From: Microbulbifer pacificus
GTDB taxonomy: Bacteria > Pseudomonadota > Gammaproteobacteria > Pseudomonadales > Cellvibrionaceae
Length of the DNA stretch: 64,000 nt
Direction: 5' to 3'
Assembly (NCBI RefSeq): GCF_002959965.1
Contig: NZ_PREV01000026.1
Span: 1,278,501 to 1,342,500 of the forward strand
The notes beneath the pieces were generated by a model. It saw only the letters and a list, made by a program, of their open reading frames with translations. It was not told the origin of the DNA and ran no database searches. The position numbers and the translations under genes are program-made. Shown in pieces: positions 1-8,709 of this stretch (the stretch's first letter is position 1; each line of letters opens with the position of its first letter).

Positions 1-156
1 TGGGTACCGGTTTACCTGTTGCTGATGCAGAAACGCGTGTACCGGCAGGGGTGGCCGATGACCATTCTGAAGTACTCCGTACTCGGCGTGGTGTATATCA
101 CCCTGCTCAGTATCGCCACCGTGTTTGCGGGGCTGGCGAGTGTCGCCAGTTTCTGA
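1..156 (+). CDS. C-terminal end of a membrane protein (partial, DUF3667-like)
   Basis: The frame is open from the first base and stops with TGA at 154-156, leaving 51 residues. They form a short basic loop (KRVYRQG) followed by a hydrophobic helix that runs to the C-terminus (VVYITLLSIATVFAGLASV). The pattern 'YLLLMQKRVYRQGW...LKYSVLGVVY' resembles the last segment of DUF3667 membrane proteins, but only the tail is visible, so the family call is tentative. A 155-base gap with no gene follows before the ABC-F gene. Confidence 0.55.
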   Translation, partial: WVPVYLLLMQKRVYRQGWPMTILKYSVLGVVYITLLSIATVFAGLASVASF

Positions 157-311
157 GGAATCCGGGGCTGAGGCCCCGGCACTGCTCAATTAACAGACAA
201 ATTCCTCGACTCTTAGACGCGACCACCGTATAGTGCGCGGCCCGCCGTCTTTGTCTTTTACACACCAATACCGCGGCGCTTCCTTTCAGTAATACCCCCC
301 GGGACAGACTC

Positions 312-1916
312 TTGATTACCACCGCCAACATCACCATGCAGTTCGGTGCTTCACCGCTGTTTGAAAACATCTCCGCGAAGTTCGGCAATGGCAACCGCTA
401 CGGCCTGATCGGGGCCAATGGCTGCGGCAAGTCCACCTTCATGAAGATTCTGAGCGGTGCGCTGGCGCCCACTGCCGGCAACGTCTCCATTGCCCCCGGC
501 TGCACTCTCGGCATCCTGAGCCAGGACCAGTTTGCGTTCGAGGAATACACCGTGGTGGACGCGGTGATCATGGGCGATTCGCGCCTGTGGGAGATCAAGC
601 AGGAGCGCGACCGCATCTACGGGCTTCCGGAAATGAGCGAAGAAGACGGCATGCGCGTGGCGGATCTGGAAGTGCAGTTTGCGGAGCTGGACGGCTACAG
701 TGCGGAGAGCCGCGCGGGTGAGATCCTGCTGCAGGCCGGCATCGAGGAATCCTTCCACTTCGGCCTGATGAAGCAGGTCGCCCCGGGCTGGAAACTGCGG
801 GTGCTGCTGGCGCAGGCACTGTTTGCGGACCCGGACATCCTGCTGCTGGACGAACCCACCAACAACCTGGATATCCACACCATTCAGTGGCTGGCGGAAG
901 TGCTGAACCAGCGCAAGTCCACCATGATCATCATTTCCCACGACCGCCACTTCCTGAACCAGGTGTGCACACACATGGCGGACATCGACTACGGCGACCT
1001 GCGCATCTTCCCCGGTAACTACGAGGATTTTGTCGCGGCCTCCACCCTGATTCAGGACCAGCTGCACGCGGAGAACGCGAAGAAGACCGCTGAGTTGGAA
1101 GAGCTGCAATCGTTTGTAAACCGCTTCTCCGCCAACGCCTCCAAGGCCAAGCAGGCCAGTTCGCGCGCGAAGAAGATGGAAAAGATCCAGCTGGCGGAGA
1201 TCAAACCCTCCAGCCGCGTGAAACCCTATATCACCTTCCAGCAGAGCAAGAAGCTGCACCGTCAGGCGGTGGAGCTGGAAGGTTTGAGCCATGGATTTGA
1301 TGGGGAAACCCTGTTCCAAAACGGTGAGTTGCTGCTGGAAGCCGGCGCGCGCCTCGCGGTTATCGGCGAGAACGGTGTGGGCAAAACCACGTTTCTGCGC
1401 TGCCTGGTGAACGAGATTGAGGCCAACGACGGCACCGTAAAATGGTCCGAGAACGCGGCCATCGGCTACTGCCCACAGGACAGCAGTGCCGACTTCGACA
1501 ACGACCTCACCATTTTCGAGTGGATGTCCCAGTGGCGCCAACCCAAGCACGATGACCTCACCGTGCGCGGCATGCTCGGCCGCCTGCTGTTCACCGCCGA
1601 CGACGCCAACAAGAAGGCGCGCGTGTGTTCCGGTGGTGAGAAGAACCGCCTGCTGTTCGGCAAGCTGATGATGATGGACACCAATGTGCTGATCATGGAT
1701 GAGCCCACCAACCACCTGGATATGGAATCCATCGAGGCGCTGAACAAGGCGCTGCTGAAGTACGAAGGTACGCTCATCTTTGTGAGCCACGACCGCGAGT
1801 TTGTATCCTCGCTGGCGACGCGGGTGGTGGAGATCAAGGATCAGAGCCTGATCGATTTTCAGGGAACTTATGAAGAGTACCTGGCACACCGGGAGCAGCA
1901 GGCGCGCGCCGCCTGA
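312..1916 (+). CDS. ybiT: ABC-F family ATPase YbiT
   Basis: Soluble ABC-F protein of 534 residues with two ATP-binding cassettes and no membrane segments; the family acts on ribosomes rather than as a transporter. Walker A of domain 1 is GANGCGKST (34-42), with Walker B and D-loop [11 protein letters not shown]; domain 2 has GENGVGKTT, signature CSGGE and [11 protein letters not shown]. The first-domain signature is replaced by [13 protein letters not shown], as in E. coli YbiT, and similarity to YbiT runs the full length. The start is a TTG: YbiT begins about 12 residues before TMQFG, exactly where this TTG lies, and GGGACAG sits just upstream. A bidirectional terminator follows. Confidence 0.93.
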   Translation: MITTANITMQFGASPLFENISAKFGNGNRYGLIGANGCGKSTFMKILSGALAPTAGNVSIAPGCTLGILSQDQFAFEEYTVVDAVIMGDSRLWEIKQERDRIYGLPEMSEEDGMRVADLEVQFAELDGYSAESRAGEILLQAGIEESFHFGLMKQVAPGWKLRVLLAQALFADPDILLLDEPTNNLDIHTIQWLAEVLNQRKSTMIIISHDRHFLNQVCTHMADIDYGDLRIFPGNYEDFVAASTLIQDQLHAENAKKTAELEELQSFVNRFSANASKAKQASSRAKKMEKIQLAEIKPSSRVKPYITFQQSKKLHRQAVELEGLSHGFDGETLFQNGELLLEAGARLAVIGENGVGKTTFLRCLVNEIEANDGTVKWSENAAIGYCPQDSSADFDNDLTIFEWMSQWRQPKHDDLTVRGMLGRLLFTADDANKKARVCSGGEKNRLLFGKLMMMDTNVLIMDEPTNHLDMESIEALNKALLKYEGTLIFVSHDREFVSSLATRVVEIKDQSLIDFQGTYEEYLAHREQQARAA

Positions 1917-1940
1917 TTACCGGCTCCAGTACACAACAAA

Positions 1941-1970
1941 AACGCCGCACCCGCGGCGTTTTTTATTTGA
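1941..1970. terminator. Bidirectional terminator between ybiT and the VOC gene
   Basis: Perfect 8-bp stem (AACGCCGC / GCGGCGTT, 1941-1948 and 1953-1960) with a 4-nt loop, followed by TTTTATTT on the plus strand and preceded by an A-rich stretch that gives a T-rich tail on the minus strand. It can serve both converging genes. Confidence 0.85.
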
Positions 1971-2379
1971 ACATCAGTTCAGGGTTTTTCATCGACTTCA
2001 TTTCCAGCACATTGCCGTTGGGGTCTTTGATGAAAAACGTTTCCTGTTCGTACTCGTTGCCGACAAAGCGGCGGTAGGGTTTATCCAGATACTCGAGGCC
2101 CGCCGCCTCGATGCGCGCCTTCAATGCCTGAAACTCGTCGTTGGGCAAGTGCGCGCCAAAGTGCGGTACCGCCACCGCCCCCATGTCCACTTCGTGACGC
2201 ACGCTGGGGAGCTGTTCCCTGCTCTGATGCAGGGTGAGTTCATTGCCCCAGAAGTCGATATCCACCCAGTGGCCCGCTTCGCTGTTACCGGTCTTGCAGC
2301 CGAGTATGTCGCAGTAAAATTCTTTCGCGGCTTCCAGATCCCCGGCGGGAATCGCCAGGTGCATGCAGTTGGATTTCAT
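1963..2379 (-). CDS. VOC (glyoxalase/bleomycin-resistance fold) family protein
   Basis: 138-residue cytosolic protein of the vicinal oxygen chelate superfamily. Visible family marks are the N-terminal 'HLAIPAGDLEAAKEFYCDILG' style strand-helix, the middle 'LKARIEAAGLEY' helix, and the C-terminal 'FFIKDPNGNVLEMKSM' strand carrying the usual terminal metal-ligand Glu. This is the one-module size of the family. The ATG at 2379 is chosen because AGGAAATGTT precedes it and homology begins there; the frame stays open farther upstream without family similarity. The substrate cannot be read from sequence, since the family includes glyoxalases, dioxygenases and drug-binding proteins. It stands alone and converges on ybiT. 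Confidence 0.85.
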   Translation of the reverse strand: MKSNCMHLAIPAGDLEAAKEFYCDILGCKTGNSEAGHWVDIDFWGNELTLHQSREQLPSVRHEVDMGAVAVPHFGAHLPNDEFQALKARIEAAGLEYLDKPYRRFVGNEYEQETFFIKDPNGNVLEMKSMKNPELMFK

Positions 2380-2600
2380 AACATTTCCTGAATTGGGTTC
2401 AGGGAAGAAAACGAATGCGCCAGCAGCGCTTCCCGCAGAAAGTTTAGTTGAGCGGTACACGATTGGCCGTCGTAAAAAAATACGGATACCCCAAAACTGC
2501 ACAAATCATCCGCCGACGCGCCACACCTTCCGGGGAAAAAGCATACGCCATCTATACTCAGTGCCATCTCCCCGACATCTACCTGTTTGCAGGAGGCGAC

Positions 2601-3047
2601 TTGCCCCACAACCGGCGCCATTTTTTCCACGTTTCTGTTGTCGCCTTGTGCCTGTTGTTTGCCGGCTGTGCCGCATCACCACAATCGGGCGCTGGTACCA
2701 CCGGTCTTGCGTGCAGCAACAGCGAACAAAGGCAAATTCAGGAGCACCTGTACTTCGGCACCCGCACGCCGCAGGGGTTGGTATCCGAGAATGCGTGGGC
2801 GACGTTTGTGGAACGCATCATCACCCCCCACTTTCCGGAGGGGCTGACGGTGCTGACCGGGTCCGGACAGTGGCAGGGGGCGAGCGGGAACATCGAGCGC
2901 GAGCCGAGCTATGTACTGTCGCTGATCTACTCCCAGGACCGGCAGAAAGATAGCGCGATCACGGAAATCATCCGCGAGTACAAGCGGCGGTTTCAGCAGG
3001 AAGCGGTGTTACGGGTGCGCAGCGAGGTCTGTGTTTCCTTCCCCTGA
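2601..3047 (+). CDS. DUF3574 lipoprotein
   Basis: 148-residue predicted lipoprotein. The start is TTG at 2601, five bases behind a strong AGGAGG (2591-2596); starting there gives a compact signal peptide (basic PHNRRHFFH, hydrophobic VSVVALCLLFAGC) with lipobox LFAGC near residue 23. The mature part carries the DUF3574 pattern: LYFGTRTPQGLVSE, ITPHFPEGLTVL, SGQWQG, YKRRFQQEAVLRV and a final Cys in VCVSFP. The function of DUF3574 is unknown; proteins are usually small and exported. The frame is open upstream to 2448, but that extension has no signal peptide and no ribosome-binding site. The gene converges on the unknown gene at 3073 with only 25 bases between. Confidence 0.85.
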   Translation: MPHNRRHFFHVSVVALCLLFAGCAASPQSGAGTTGLACSNSEQRQIQEHLYFGTRTPQGLVSENAWATFVERIITPHFPEGLTVLTGSGQWQGASGNIEREPSYVLSLIYSQDRQKDSAITEIIREYKRRFQQEAVLRVRSEVCVSFP

Positions 3048-3072
3048 AACACGTCTCCCCTTCCCCCCTGTC

Positions 3073-3984
3073 TCATCCCTCGCTCTCGACGGCCGCGGTG
3101 GCCGCTCGCGGCAGCGCCGCTCGTTTGAGACTGCGCAGATAACCGTGCAGCAGCTCCGCATCAAGCCCGTGCAACATAAGGCGAAAACCCGCCTGCAGCG
3201 TCGAGTGTGGCACCATCGGGTGGCGGTTGCTGACCAGGGACAGGGCCATGCCGTCGTTCAGCAGCTTGCCGATGTAGATGGCGATGGTTTCGTCCAGTTG
3301 CAGGGAGTTGCTCGCGCGCCAGAAGTCGTGATCGGACAGAAACAGCGCGTACAGCGGTGTATACATTTCGATGGCGGTCTGCAGATCGATCACATTGGTA
3401 AAATGATCACCGCCCGGTTGCAGTTCGAATTCGCCATCGGTGATTGCAGAAAAATCCAGTCGCTCTGCCGCGGTGATATCGCGGTTTTCACGGCGCAACT
3501 GTTCATTCAGTTCGGCGATGAAGTTGTAAATATTCAGGTCGTGAATCAGGAAGGTGTCGTCGAGCAGGTCGCGCAGGTTTTTCGGGCGCAGGGGTTTGGT
3601 ACTTTCGATGCGAACGCCGTGGATATTGTCGGCGATAAACTGCAACAGCTCGGACCCGATATTGAAATGGCGCAGGATCAGGTAATTGGCATCGCGGCGG
3701 ACAAAGTACTTGAGGCCCCAGTAGATGGTTTTGTGCAGTAGCCGCGATGAATTCCAGCGCTCCGGAATCACAATCCGCAGCAATTGCACCAGCACGATAC
3801 TGAGCCGCGCCAGCGGCCGTACCACCGGCAACAGCAGGCGCCGCGACCAGGTGTTGTTGCCTGCGAGCAACGCTTTTTTCGCCGGCTCATGAATGGGCAG
3901 GCTGCGGTCCAGATAGAGCGCCAGCCAGGGGTTGGGGTCGCGACGGTCTATTCGCTCCTGTTCGAAATCGCTGTTCCAGCTCAT
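3073..3984 (-). CDS. Uncharacterised protein, last gene of ketosynthase operon
   Basis: 303 residues, family not recognised. The chain is mostly helical and charged, with one hydrophobic stretch around residues 50-75 (LLLPVVRPLARLSIVLVQLLRIVI) that could be a membrane or membrane-surface helix, then a region rich in conserved-looking aromatic and His residues (KTIYWGLKYFVRRDANYLILRHFNIGSE). No nucleotide-binding or catalytic motif stands out. It lies 33 bases after the heme-oxygenase-like gene and on the same strand as the ketosynthase, so it is probably co-transcribed and acts on, or helps localise, the same lipid-like product. The start ATG has only a weak GGTGAG upstream. Confidence 0.8.
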   Translation of the reverse strand: MSWNSDFEQERIDRRDPNPWLALYLDRSLPIHEPAKKALLAGNNTWSRRLLLPVVRPLARLSIVLVQLLRIVIPERWNSSRLLHKTIYWGLKYFVRRDANYLILRHFNIGSELLQFIADNIHGVRIESTKPLRPKNLRDLLDDTFLIHDLNIYNFIAELNEQLRRENRDITAAERLDFSAITDGEFELQPGGDHFTNVIDLQTAIEMYTPLYALFLSDHDFWRASNSLQLDETIAIYIGKLLNDGMALSLVSNRHPMVPHSTLQAGFRLMLHGLDAELLHGYLRSLKRAALPRAATAAVESEG

Positions 3985-4017
3985 CTCACCAATTCCCCAT
4001 TTCAGTAATTCCCTATC

Positions 4018-4698
4018 TCAGTAATTCCCGAGCTCTTCCAGTTGCAGCAGGTACAGGCGCCCGGTCACCCGCGCCGTTTCCAGTATCCGCTCCGCGAGGC
4101 CGTCATTCGCCAGAACACCGGATTCCAGCACTTCCTGTAACTCCCCAAGGTGGTCCTCATCGTGCTCGGCGTGATAGCGATAAAAAGAAACCTGGTGGGG
4201 ACCGAGTTGCAGATGTTGCTGCAGGGCGCGGGCAAAAAGTCCGGCAAAGTGTTTACCCAACCCCTCGATGATGAACATGGCACCGAGCAAATCCAGCGGA
4301 TCGGCGGCGCCGGCGCGCTGGAACATCCAGGCGGACAGCGCGCGGGTGCCGATATTCTGCCGGCCCGCGCGCAATGCTGCCGCATCCCCGCCGACGGATA
4401 CGTAGTCTCGCGCGAGCATTTCGTAGTCGCGGTGTTCGGTACGCGCGTGCTCCAGAAAGCGCGAGCGAAGTTCCAGATGTTCGCTAGTGATGGACGATAC
4501 CGCGCGGGCAATCCAGCGGGAGCCATCCAGTACCTGCTGGTAGTGATCGTGCAGCAGCAGCCGGTAATCCTCCAACCGCAGGGCGCCGCGCAGTGCACGG
4601 GCGACGATAGGCACCTTGACCAGCCGCCCCTCGAAATCCGCCCAGGTTTTTCCCAGTTCGCGAATGATTAACGCGGACTCGTTTTCTGCCACTTCCAT
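4018..4698 (-). CDS. Heme-oxygenase-like (HDO/TenA-fold) iron-containing redox enzyme
   Basis: 226-residue all-helical cytosolic protein of the heme-oxygenase-like fold, matching 'iron-containing redox enzyme' proteins. Candidate metal ligands fall in three helices: E83/H84 to H89/D91 (FLEHARTEHRDYEML), E145 with H150 (FIIEGLGKHF), and the His/Asp-rich H176-H183 stretch (YHAEHDEDH). This is compatible with a diiron oxidase or oxygenase, as characterised in HDO enzymes that desaturate, cleave or N-oxygenate substrates. The ATG at 4698 has AAGGGAT upstream. It starts 11 bases after the ketosynthase stop, so the two are almost certainly co-transcribed and probably work on one pathway. Reaction and substrate are unknown. 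Confidence 0.82.
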   Translation of the reverse strand: MEVAENESALIIRELGKTWADFEGRLVKVPIVARALRGALRLEDYRLLLHDHYQQVLDGSRWIARAVSSITSEHLELRSRFLEHARTEHRDYEMLARDYVSVGGDAAALRAGRQNIGTRALSAWMFQRAGAADPLDLLGAMFIIEGLGKHFAGLFARALQQHLQLGPHQVSFYRYHAEHDEDHLGELQEVLESGVLANDGLAERILETARVTGRLYLLQLEELGNY

Positions 4699-4709
4699 AT
4701 TTTTATCCC

Positions 4710-5837
4710 TTAAACCGCCGTCAGACACATGAAAGACGCCAGGCAGCGGCCACTCTCCGGCACGAAACACAATATACGGTCACCGCTCGCCAGCTTTTCC
4801 TCCCGCAGCAGCCGGTCGATCAGCAGGAAGATGGAGGCCGAACCCACATTGCCTACGTCCTGCTGGTGGTTGCGCCAGCGCTCCTCGGGAATCATGGCGG
4901 CGGCGCGGGTGAGCAGCGTTTTCATCCGCTCACCGAGAGAGCGGGCGGAGTAGTGCGGCAGGAAATAGTGGATATCCCGAGGCGACAACTGGTGCTTGTC
5001 CAGTACCTCCAGGAAATAACCCATCCACACCGGAAACATCTGATCCAGCAGGTCGAAATCCTGGCGCAACACCATGGCACCCTGTTCAAAGGCGGCACCG
5101 GGAGAGCCGTAGTGCCCCCATGGCCTGGAGTCCTCCGGGTGGTTACCGCGGGCACCGGCGTACATGCAGGTAGGGAAGCGGTCGGCGAAAGATTTCTGTT
5201 CGATCCAGTCGACTTTCAGACTGGGGCGCTGCGGGTCCGGTTCGGCTTCCATGACCAGGGCTCCGGCACCATCGGACAGCGTCCAGCGCAGAAACTCGTA
5301 CTGCATCGCCTCGCCCGTGCTCATGGAGGAAAAGTCGATCGCACGATAGAAACCCGGCTGAAACCAGCGGCTGGAAAACTCACTGCCACTGGCGGCGGCG
5401 ATGCGATGCTGGCCGGCGCGGACATTCAGCCAGGCGGACTTGATTGCCATCATGCTGCTGCCGCAGACACTCTGGTGGGAGCTGATCTCCATGGGAGAGC
5501 AACCCAGCTCTCCGTGTACCGCACTGGCGATACCCGGCACCAGCAGGTCCGCCTGGGTCGTGCCACAGGCGAGATACTGCAGTTGCACCGGATCCCGGCG
5601 CGCAGCGTCACAGGCGGCCTCCACGGCACGGGCTGCCATCTGCGCGTTGGTGAAAAGTGGGTTGCCCGCGTTGTCCACGGCGTAGTGGCGCTGGCGGATG
5701 CCGTTCTGACGCAGGGTCAGGGCCTTGAGTCTGCGGCTTTGCTCGCCGAGCAAACCGATGCGCGATTCCATTTCGCCATTGTCCACCGGCGCACCGGGCA
5801 GGAAACTGCCGCTTCCGGTGATAAATACATCCTGCAT
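4710..5837 (-). CDS. Beta-ketoacyl-ACP synthase III-like enzyme (StlD/DarB type)
   Basis: 375-residue thiolase-fold ketosynthase. The FabH-type triad is present: nucleophile C125 in SVCGSSMM, a His in IHYFLPHYS (H295, in the place of HQAN), and N330 in GNVGSAS. The N-terminal DVFITGSGSFLPG and the body resemble StlD/DarB synthases, which condense two acyl units into cyclohexanedione or dialkylresorcinol precursors, more than housekeeping FabH. No partner aromatase or acyl carrier protein is visible nearby; instead it leads an operon with a heme-oxygenase-like oxidase and an unknown protein. The ATG at 5837 follows AAAAGGAACGCAC, which is itself the last unit of a 17-nt tandem repeat. The upstream frame is open but repetitive and not credible as protein. 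Confidence 0.85.
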   Translation of the reverse strand: MQDVFITGSGSFLPGAPVDNGEMESRIGLLGEQSRRLKALTLRQNGIRQRHYAVDNAGNPLFTNAQMAARAVEAACDAARRDPVQLQYLACGTTQADLLVPGIASAVHGELGCSPMEISSHQSVCGSSMMAIKSAWLNVRAGQHRIAAASGSEFSSRWFQPGFYRAIDFSSMSTGEAMQYEFLRWTLSDGAGALVMEAEPDPQRPSLKVDWIEQKSFADRFPTCMYAGARGNHPEDSRPWGHYGSPGAAFEQGAMVLRQDFDLLDQMFPVWMGYFLEVLDKHQLSPRDIHYFLPHYSARSLGERMKTLLTRAAAMIPEERWRNHQQDVGNVGSASIFLLIDRLLREEKLASGDRILCFVPESGRCLASFMCLTAV

Positions 5838-5905
5838 GTGCGTTCCTTTTCCTTCCGCGTTCCTTTTCGTTCCGCGTTCGTTTGCGTTCCGCGTTCCCTT
5901 TCCCT
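5838..5905 (-). repeat. 17-nt tandem repeat forming the ketosynthase 5' leader
   Basis: Four adjacent 17-base units (5838-5854, 5855-5871, 5872-5888, 5889-5905) with a few substitutions. Read in the gene direction, the consensus is AACGAAAAGGAACGCGG, so each unit carries an AAGGAACG Shine-Dalgarno-like core. The unit nearest the gene supplies its ribosome-binding site directly before the ATG at 5837. Related pyrimidine-rich sequence continues to about 5930. Confidence 0.8.
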
Positions 5906-6113
5906 GATTTCCGTTCCCGTCTTGATTCCGGGCGGGCATCTTATCATCCGGGTTGTCGTGCGTCGCAGTTCACGCTCCCACCAAAAACTGCGCCAAATGT
6001 ACTTGGAACCGCATTTCGAGTAGAGTTCGGGGCTTCCGTTTCGCCATCGTTCCGCCATCGCCCGTCGACCCCGGCGCCCAGAACACTCCCGAATTCCAAC
6101 AAGCCAGCGCACC

Positions 6114-6509
6114 ATGTTTTCGAGCCAGTGGTATCAACTGAAATTGCAATTCCGCGAGCACTCGGCAGATTTCACTGCGGGAGAATGCAGCTTTCGCGCG
6201 CAGCTGCACGCAGCATTCGTGCGTCTCGCCGCCGTCGGTGGTGAAGTCAAGGCCACCTTGATGGTGTACCACCGACTGCACGGCTGGCTGAAAGTGTGCG
6301 ACACCGACCACCGCTACCCCATTATCCAGAATCCGCTGCGGCTGGACTGTGCGCGACTCTTCAAAGCCGTTCGCCACACACTCTCCGAAGCCGACCGCTG
6401 GCCAAGTGACGAGGAAAAACTACGCCGCCGAGTCGAACGCCAAACCCGCCGCCGCGCAGAGGATGCCGCGGCCCGGCGCAGCCGGTTTCATATTGTCAGG
6501 GATGATTGA
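6114..6509 (+). CDS. Small uncharacterised protein
   Basis: 131 residues, not recognised. The N-terminal two thirds looks like a compact mixed fold (WYQLKLQFREHS, VRLAAVGGEVKATLMVYHRL, WLKVCDTDHRYPIIQNPL); the C-terminal third is very basic and probably an extended helix (EEKLRRRVERQTRRRAEDAAARR), suggesting nucleic-acid contact or membrane-surface charge. No signal peptide or membrane segment. There is no good ribosome-binding site before the ATG. Codon use and its position in an otherwise empty stretch favour a real gene, but homologues would be needed to be sure. Confidence 0.55.
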   Translation: MFSSQWYQLKLQFREHSADFTAGECSFRAQLHAAFVRLAAVGGEVKATLMVYHRLHGWLKVCDTDHRYPIIQNPLRLDCARLFKAVRHTLSEADRWPSDEEKLRRRVERQTRRRAEDAAARRSRFHIVRDD

Positions 6510-6535
6510 GGGATCAATATTTGCCGTTAACAATG

Positions 6536-7633
6536 TCAGGCTACGGCAAGATCCCTGGCCACGGGATCCCGGCTCAGACGTCGCCCAATTCCAATGGCGG
6601 GACGCTCGATGAGATAGTAAGTCACACAGGCGATCGCAATGGTTAGCCCCGTTGCCGCAGCCATGTATCCCCAAAGCGCCCAACCTCCAGTAGAAGCCGC
6701 CCACGCTTTGCGGTGTAACCAGTGGACGATGGTCATTGCCACTGGATGGAACAGATACACGGAGTAACTCACCACACCCAGCCAAGCCAGCAATTTTGGC
6801 ACTCGCCAGCGCAAACCGATAGCAACACAGAAGATACCGAGCGCGATCAGATATGCCGCGCCGAACCTTACAGGCTGGTCAACAATGCTGATACCTGCGG
6901 TATGCAGTAGTAGCGCAACCCCAGGAACCCCAAATACTGCAGCGGGCGCCATCAAGAGGAACAGTTTTGTCGTCGCGACATGCGCTCCAAACAGCACCTC
7001 CCGCAAAATCGTTCCACAAAACATGATTGCAAGGAAGTAGGGAATATATTGATGTTCTGGCGATAACGGACTCTGGTAACCAGATACTTTTTCAAGAAGT
7101 CTCTGCCCGACAAAAAGCGCGAGAAAAATGCCTGTTAATACAACCAGGAATCGGCCATTGTGTATTTTCCCTGTATAAAAAAGAAAACCACACAAAATAT
7201 AGAAAATCAGTTCGACCTGTAGTGTCCAGTACAGTCCTTGTATATGCGGCATACCCAGCAGGGACTGGAACATCGTAAGGTTGGCACTTATCTCGGAAGC
7301 CGCCCATTGCTTACCGGAGAAAATTACTCCCGTGAACACTGCCAAAAAAATGGAAAACCAGTAGACCGGGTACAGCCTGAAAAACCGCCTGATTGCGAAT
7401 TTTTTCACAGCGCCAGCACCGGTCGAAAAACTGTGCGGAATAATAAATCCCGAAATCAGGAAGAAACACGCAACACCTATCCGGCCAAAATCGACACTCC
7501 ATGCCATATCGGCAAGCCAGGTTCCCTTGTCGGCCACTCCGGGAATTTTGACAAACGACTCAGAGGTATGCTGCCACACCACCAGTAGCGCGGCGATTCC
7601 CCGCAGCGCGTCGAGACGATCAATTCGCGTCAC
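6536..7633 (-). CDS. Acyltransferase 3 family membrane protein (OafA/YrhL type)
   Basis: 365-residue integral membrane acyltransferase. It opens with the family signature RLDALRGIAALLVVWQH, carrying the conserved Arg and catalytic-region His, and has about ten hydrophobic helices; RFFRLYPVYW matches the second conserved Arg/Tyr motif. Such enzymes move acetyl or other acyl groups onto surface polysaccharide, peptidoglycan or lipids from the cytoplasmic face. It starts with GTG at 7633 behind GGGGGAG. It has no glycan-biosynthesis neighbours here, so its acceptor cannot be guessed; it lies downstream of the LysR gene on the same strand but 65 bases away and is probably separate. Confidence 0.9.
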   Translation of the reverse strand: MTRIDRLDALRGIAALLVVWQHTSESFVKIPGVADKGTWLADMAWSVDFGRIGVACFFLISGFIIPHSFSTGAGAVKKFAIRRFFRLYPVYWFSIFLAVFTGVIFSGKQWAASEISANLTMFQSLLGMPHIQGLYWTLQVELIFYILCGFLFYTGKIHNGRFLVVLTGIFLALFVGQRLLEKVSGYQSPLSPEHQYIPYFLAIMFCGTILREVLFGAHVATTKLFLLMAPAAVFGVPGVALLLHTAGISIVDQPVRFGAAYLIALGIFCVAIGLRWRVPKLLAWLGVVSYSVYLFHPVAMTIVHWLHRKAWAASTGGWALWGYMAAATGLTIAIACVTYYLIERPAIGIGRRLSRDPVARDLAVA

Positions 7634-7698
7634 TACTTTACTCCCCCAAAATCCACAAACAACCCAGTGCGCTCACCGAGGTCGCCCAAGATACATGA

Positions 7699-8637
7699 CT
7701 ATCTCGGGTGACCCAAGCAATGCACTTCCACCAGACAATCCCACAACACCTTCACAATCCTCGATGGCCGCGGTGAAAGCCGCCGGATGGCGACAAAGTC
7801 GCATTCGTACTGGTAGCGCTGCGGGTGTATCGCACGGATCTCACCTCGCTTCAGAAATGTCTCCGCGTAGTGATCCGGGAGATAACCGATATAGCGGCCG
7901 GACTGCAGGCAGTGGACGATCGCTTCCTGGTCGTTGACGGTGATGTCACGCTCAAGGCCGAGGCGGTTGCCCACTTCCATGTTCGGTGAGTGATAGCCGA
8001 GACCGGCGTACTTGCTCGCGCGGATGGCGTCGTCGTCAATGGAAATATCCGCGGTGGAAAACAGCGGGTGCCGGTAACCACAGTAGAGATACATCTGCTC
8101 AAAAAACAGGTGCTGGTATTCGAGACTCGGGGAGGTGCGATGGGCGGGAATGACGCCGAGCTGGAAACGCCCCTCCATCACCCCGCGCTCGATCTCGTTG
8201 ATAGGCTCTATGTGGATATCCAGACTCACTTCCGGTGCCAGGTCATCGAACCTGCGCAGGGCCTCGCCCACATGAGCGGCGGGGTTGGTGACCATCTTGT
8301 CGAACAGGGCGATGGATATGTGGCCGGTCATGCGCCGGTGTACATCCGCCACCTCGCCGCGGAAGGTATCCAGCGAGGCCAGCAAGCGCAGGGTGGCCTG
8401 ATAGATCTGCTGGCCCTCGCGGGTCAGCGCGAAGCCACCGCGACCGCGCTGGCACAGGGTCACCCCCAAGCGCACTTCCAGATCCTTGATATGGCGGCTG
8501 ATGGTGGAGCGCCCCACATTCAGCTCCAGCTCGGCGGCGGAGAAGCCACCGGCTTCGGCGACCGCACGGAAGACCCGCAGCAGGCGCAGGTCGATATCAC
8601 TGAGCTGGCCCAGCAGGGCGGTTTGGGTGCGCGCCAT
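7699..8637 (-). CDS. LysR-family regulator of the adjacent transaminase operon (BauR-like)
   Basis: 312-residue LysR-type transcription factor. The winged helix-turn-helix spans about residues 12-72 (LRLLRVFRAVAEAGGFSAA, then NVGRSTISRHIKDLEVRLG); the rest is the two-lobed effector domain. It is transcribed away from a transaminase and a semialdehyde dehydrogenase, the same arrangement as bauR with bauA and bauC of beta-alanine catabolism in Pseudomonas, so it probably activates those genes in response to beta-alanine or a related omega-amino acid. The 131-base gap to the transaminase holds a dyad with LysR-like spacing. AGGTGAG precedes the ATG. Confidence 0.88.
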   Translation of the reverse strand: MARTQTALLGQLSDIDLRLLRVFRAVAEAGGFSAAELELNVGRSTISRHIKDLEVRLGVTLCQRGRGGFALTREGQQIYQATLRLLASLDTFRGEVADVHRRMTGHISIALFDKMVTNPAAHVGEALRRFDDLAPEVSLDIHIEPINEIERGVMEGRFQLGVIPAHRTSPSLEYQHLFFEQMYLYCGYRHPLFSTADISIDDDAIRASKYAGLGYHSPNMEVGNRLGLERDITVNDQEAIVHCLQSGRYIGYLPDHYAETFLKRGEIRAIHPQRYQYECDFVAIRRLSPRPSRIVKVLWDCLVEVHCLGHPR

Positions 8638-8663
8638 GGCGTGTACTCACCTCTTACAGGTTA

Positions 8664-8709
8664 GTTTCATATTTGTGAAACCAAACATCTATTAATTGCA
8701 ATTCATGAA
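8664..8709. promoter_or_regulatory. Candidate LysR operator region between regulator and transaminase
   Basis: GTTTCA-N6-TGAAAC (8664-8681) is a perfect interrupted palindrome containing the T-N11-A spacing of LysR sites; a second half-related palindrome TTCATGAA lies at 8702-8709. The region is AT-rich compared with its flanks and sits in the shared divergent promoter. Confidence 0.5.

Noticed and set aside
351..1889. Long minus-strand frame (512 codons) across ybiT
   Set aside because: It is antisense to a gene with full-length family similarity; GC-rich codon use opens the opposite strand. The translation is low-complexity in His, Gln and Val.
5838..5939. N-terminal extension of the ketosynthase through the tandem repeat
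   Set aside because: The frame stays open, but the residues are low-complexity repeat translation; family alignment and ribosome-binding site both point to the ATG at 5837.
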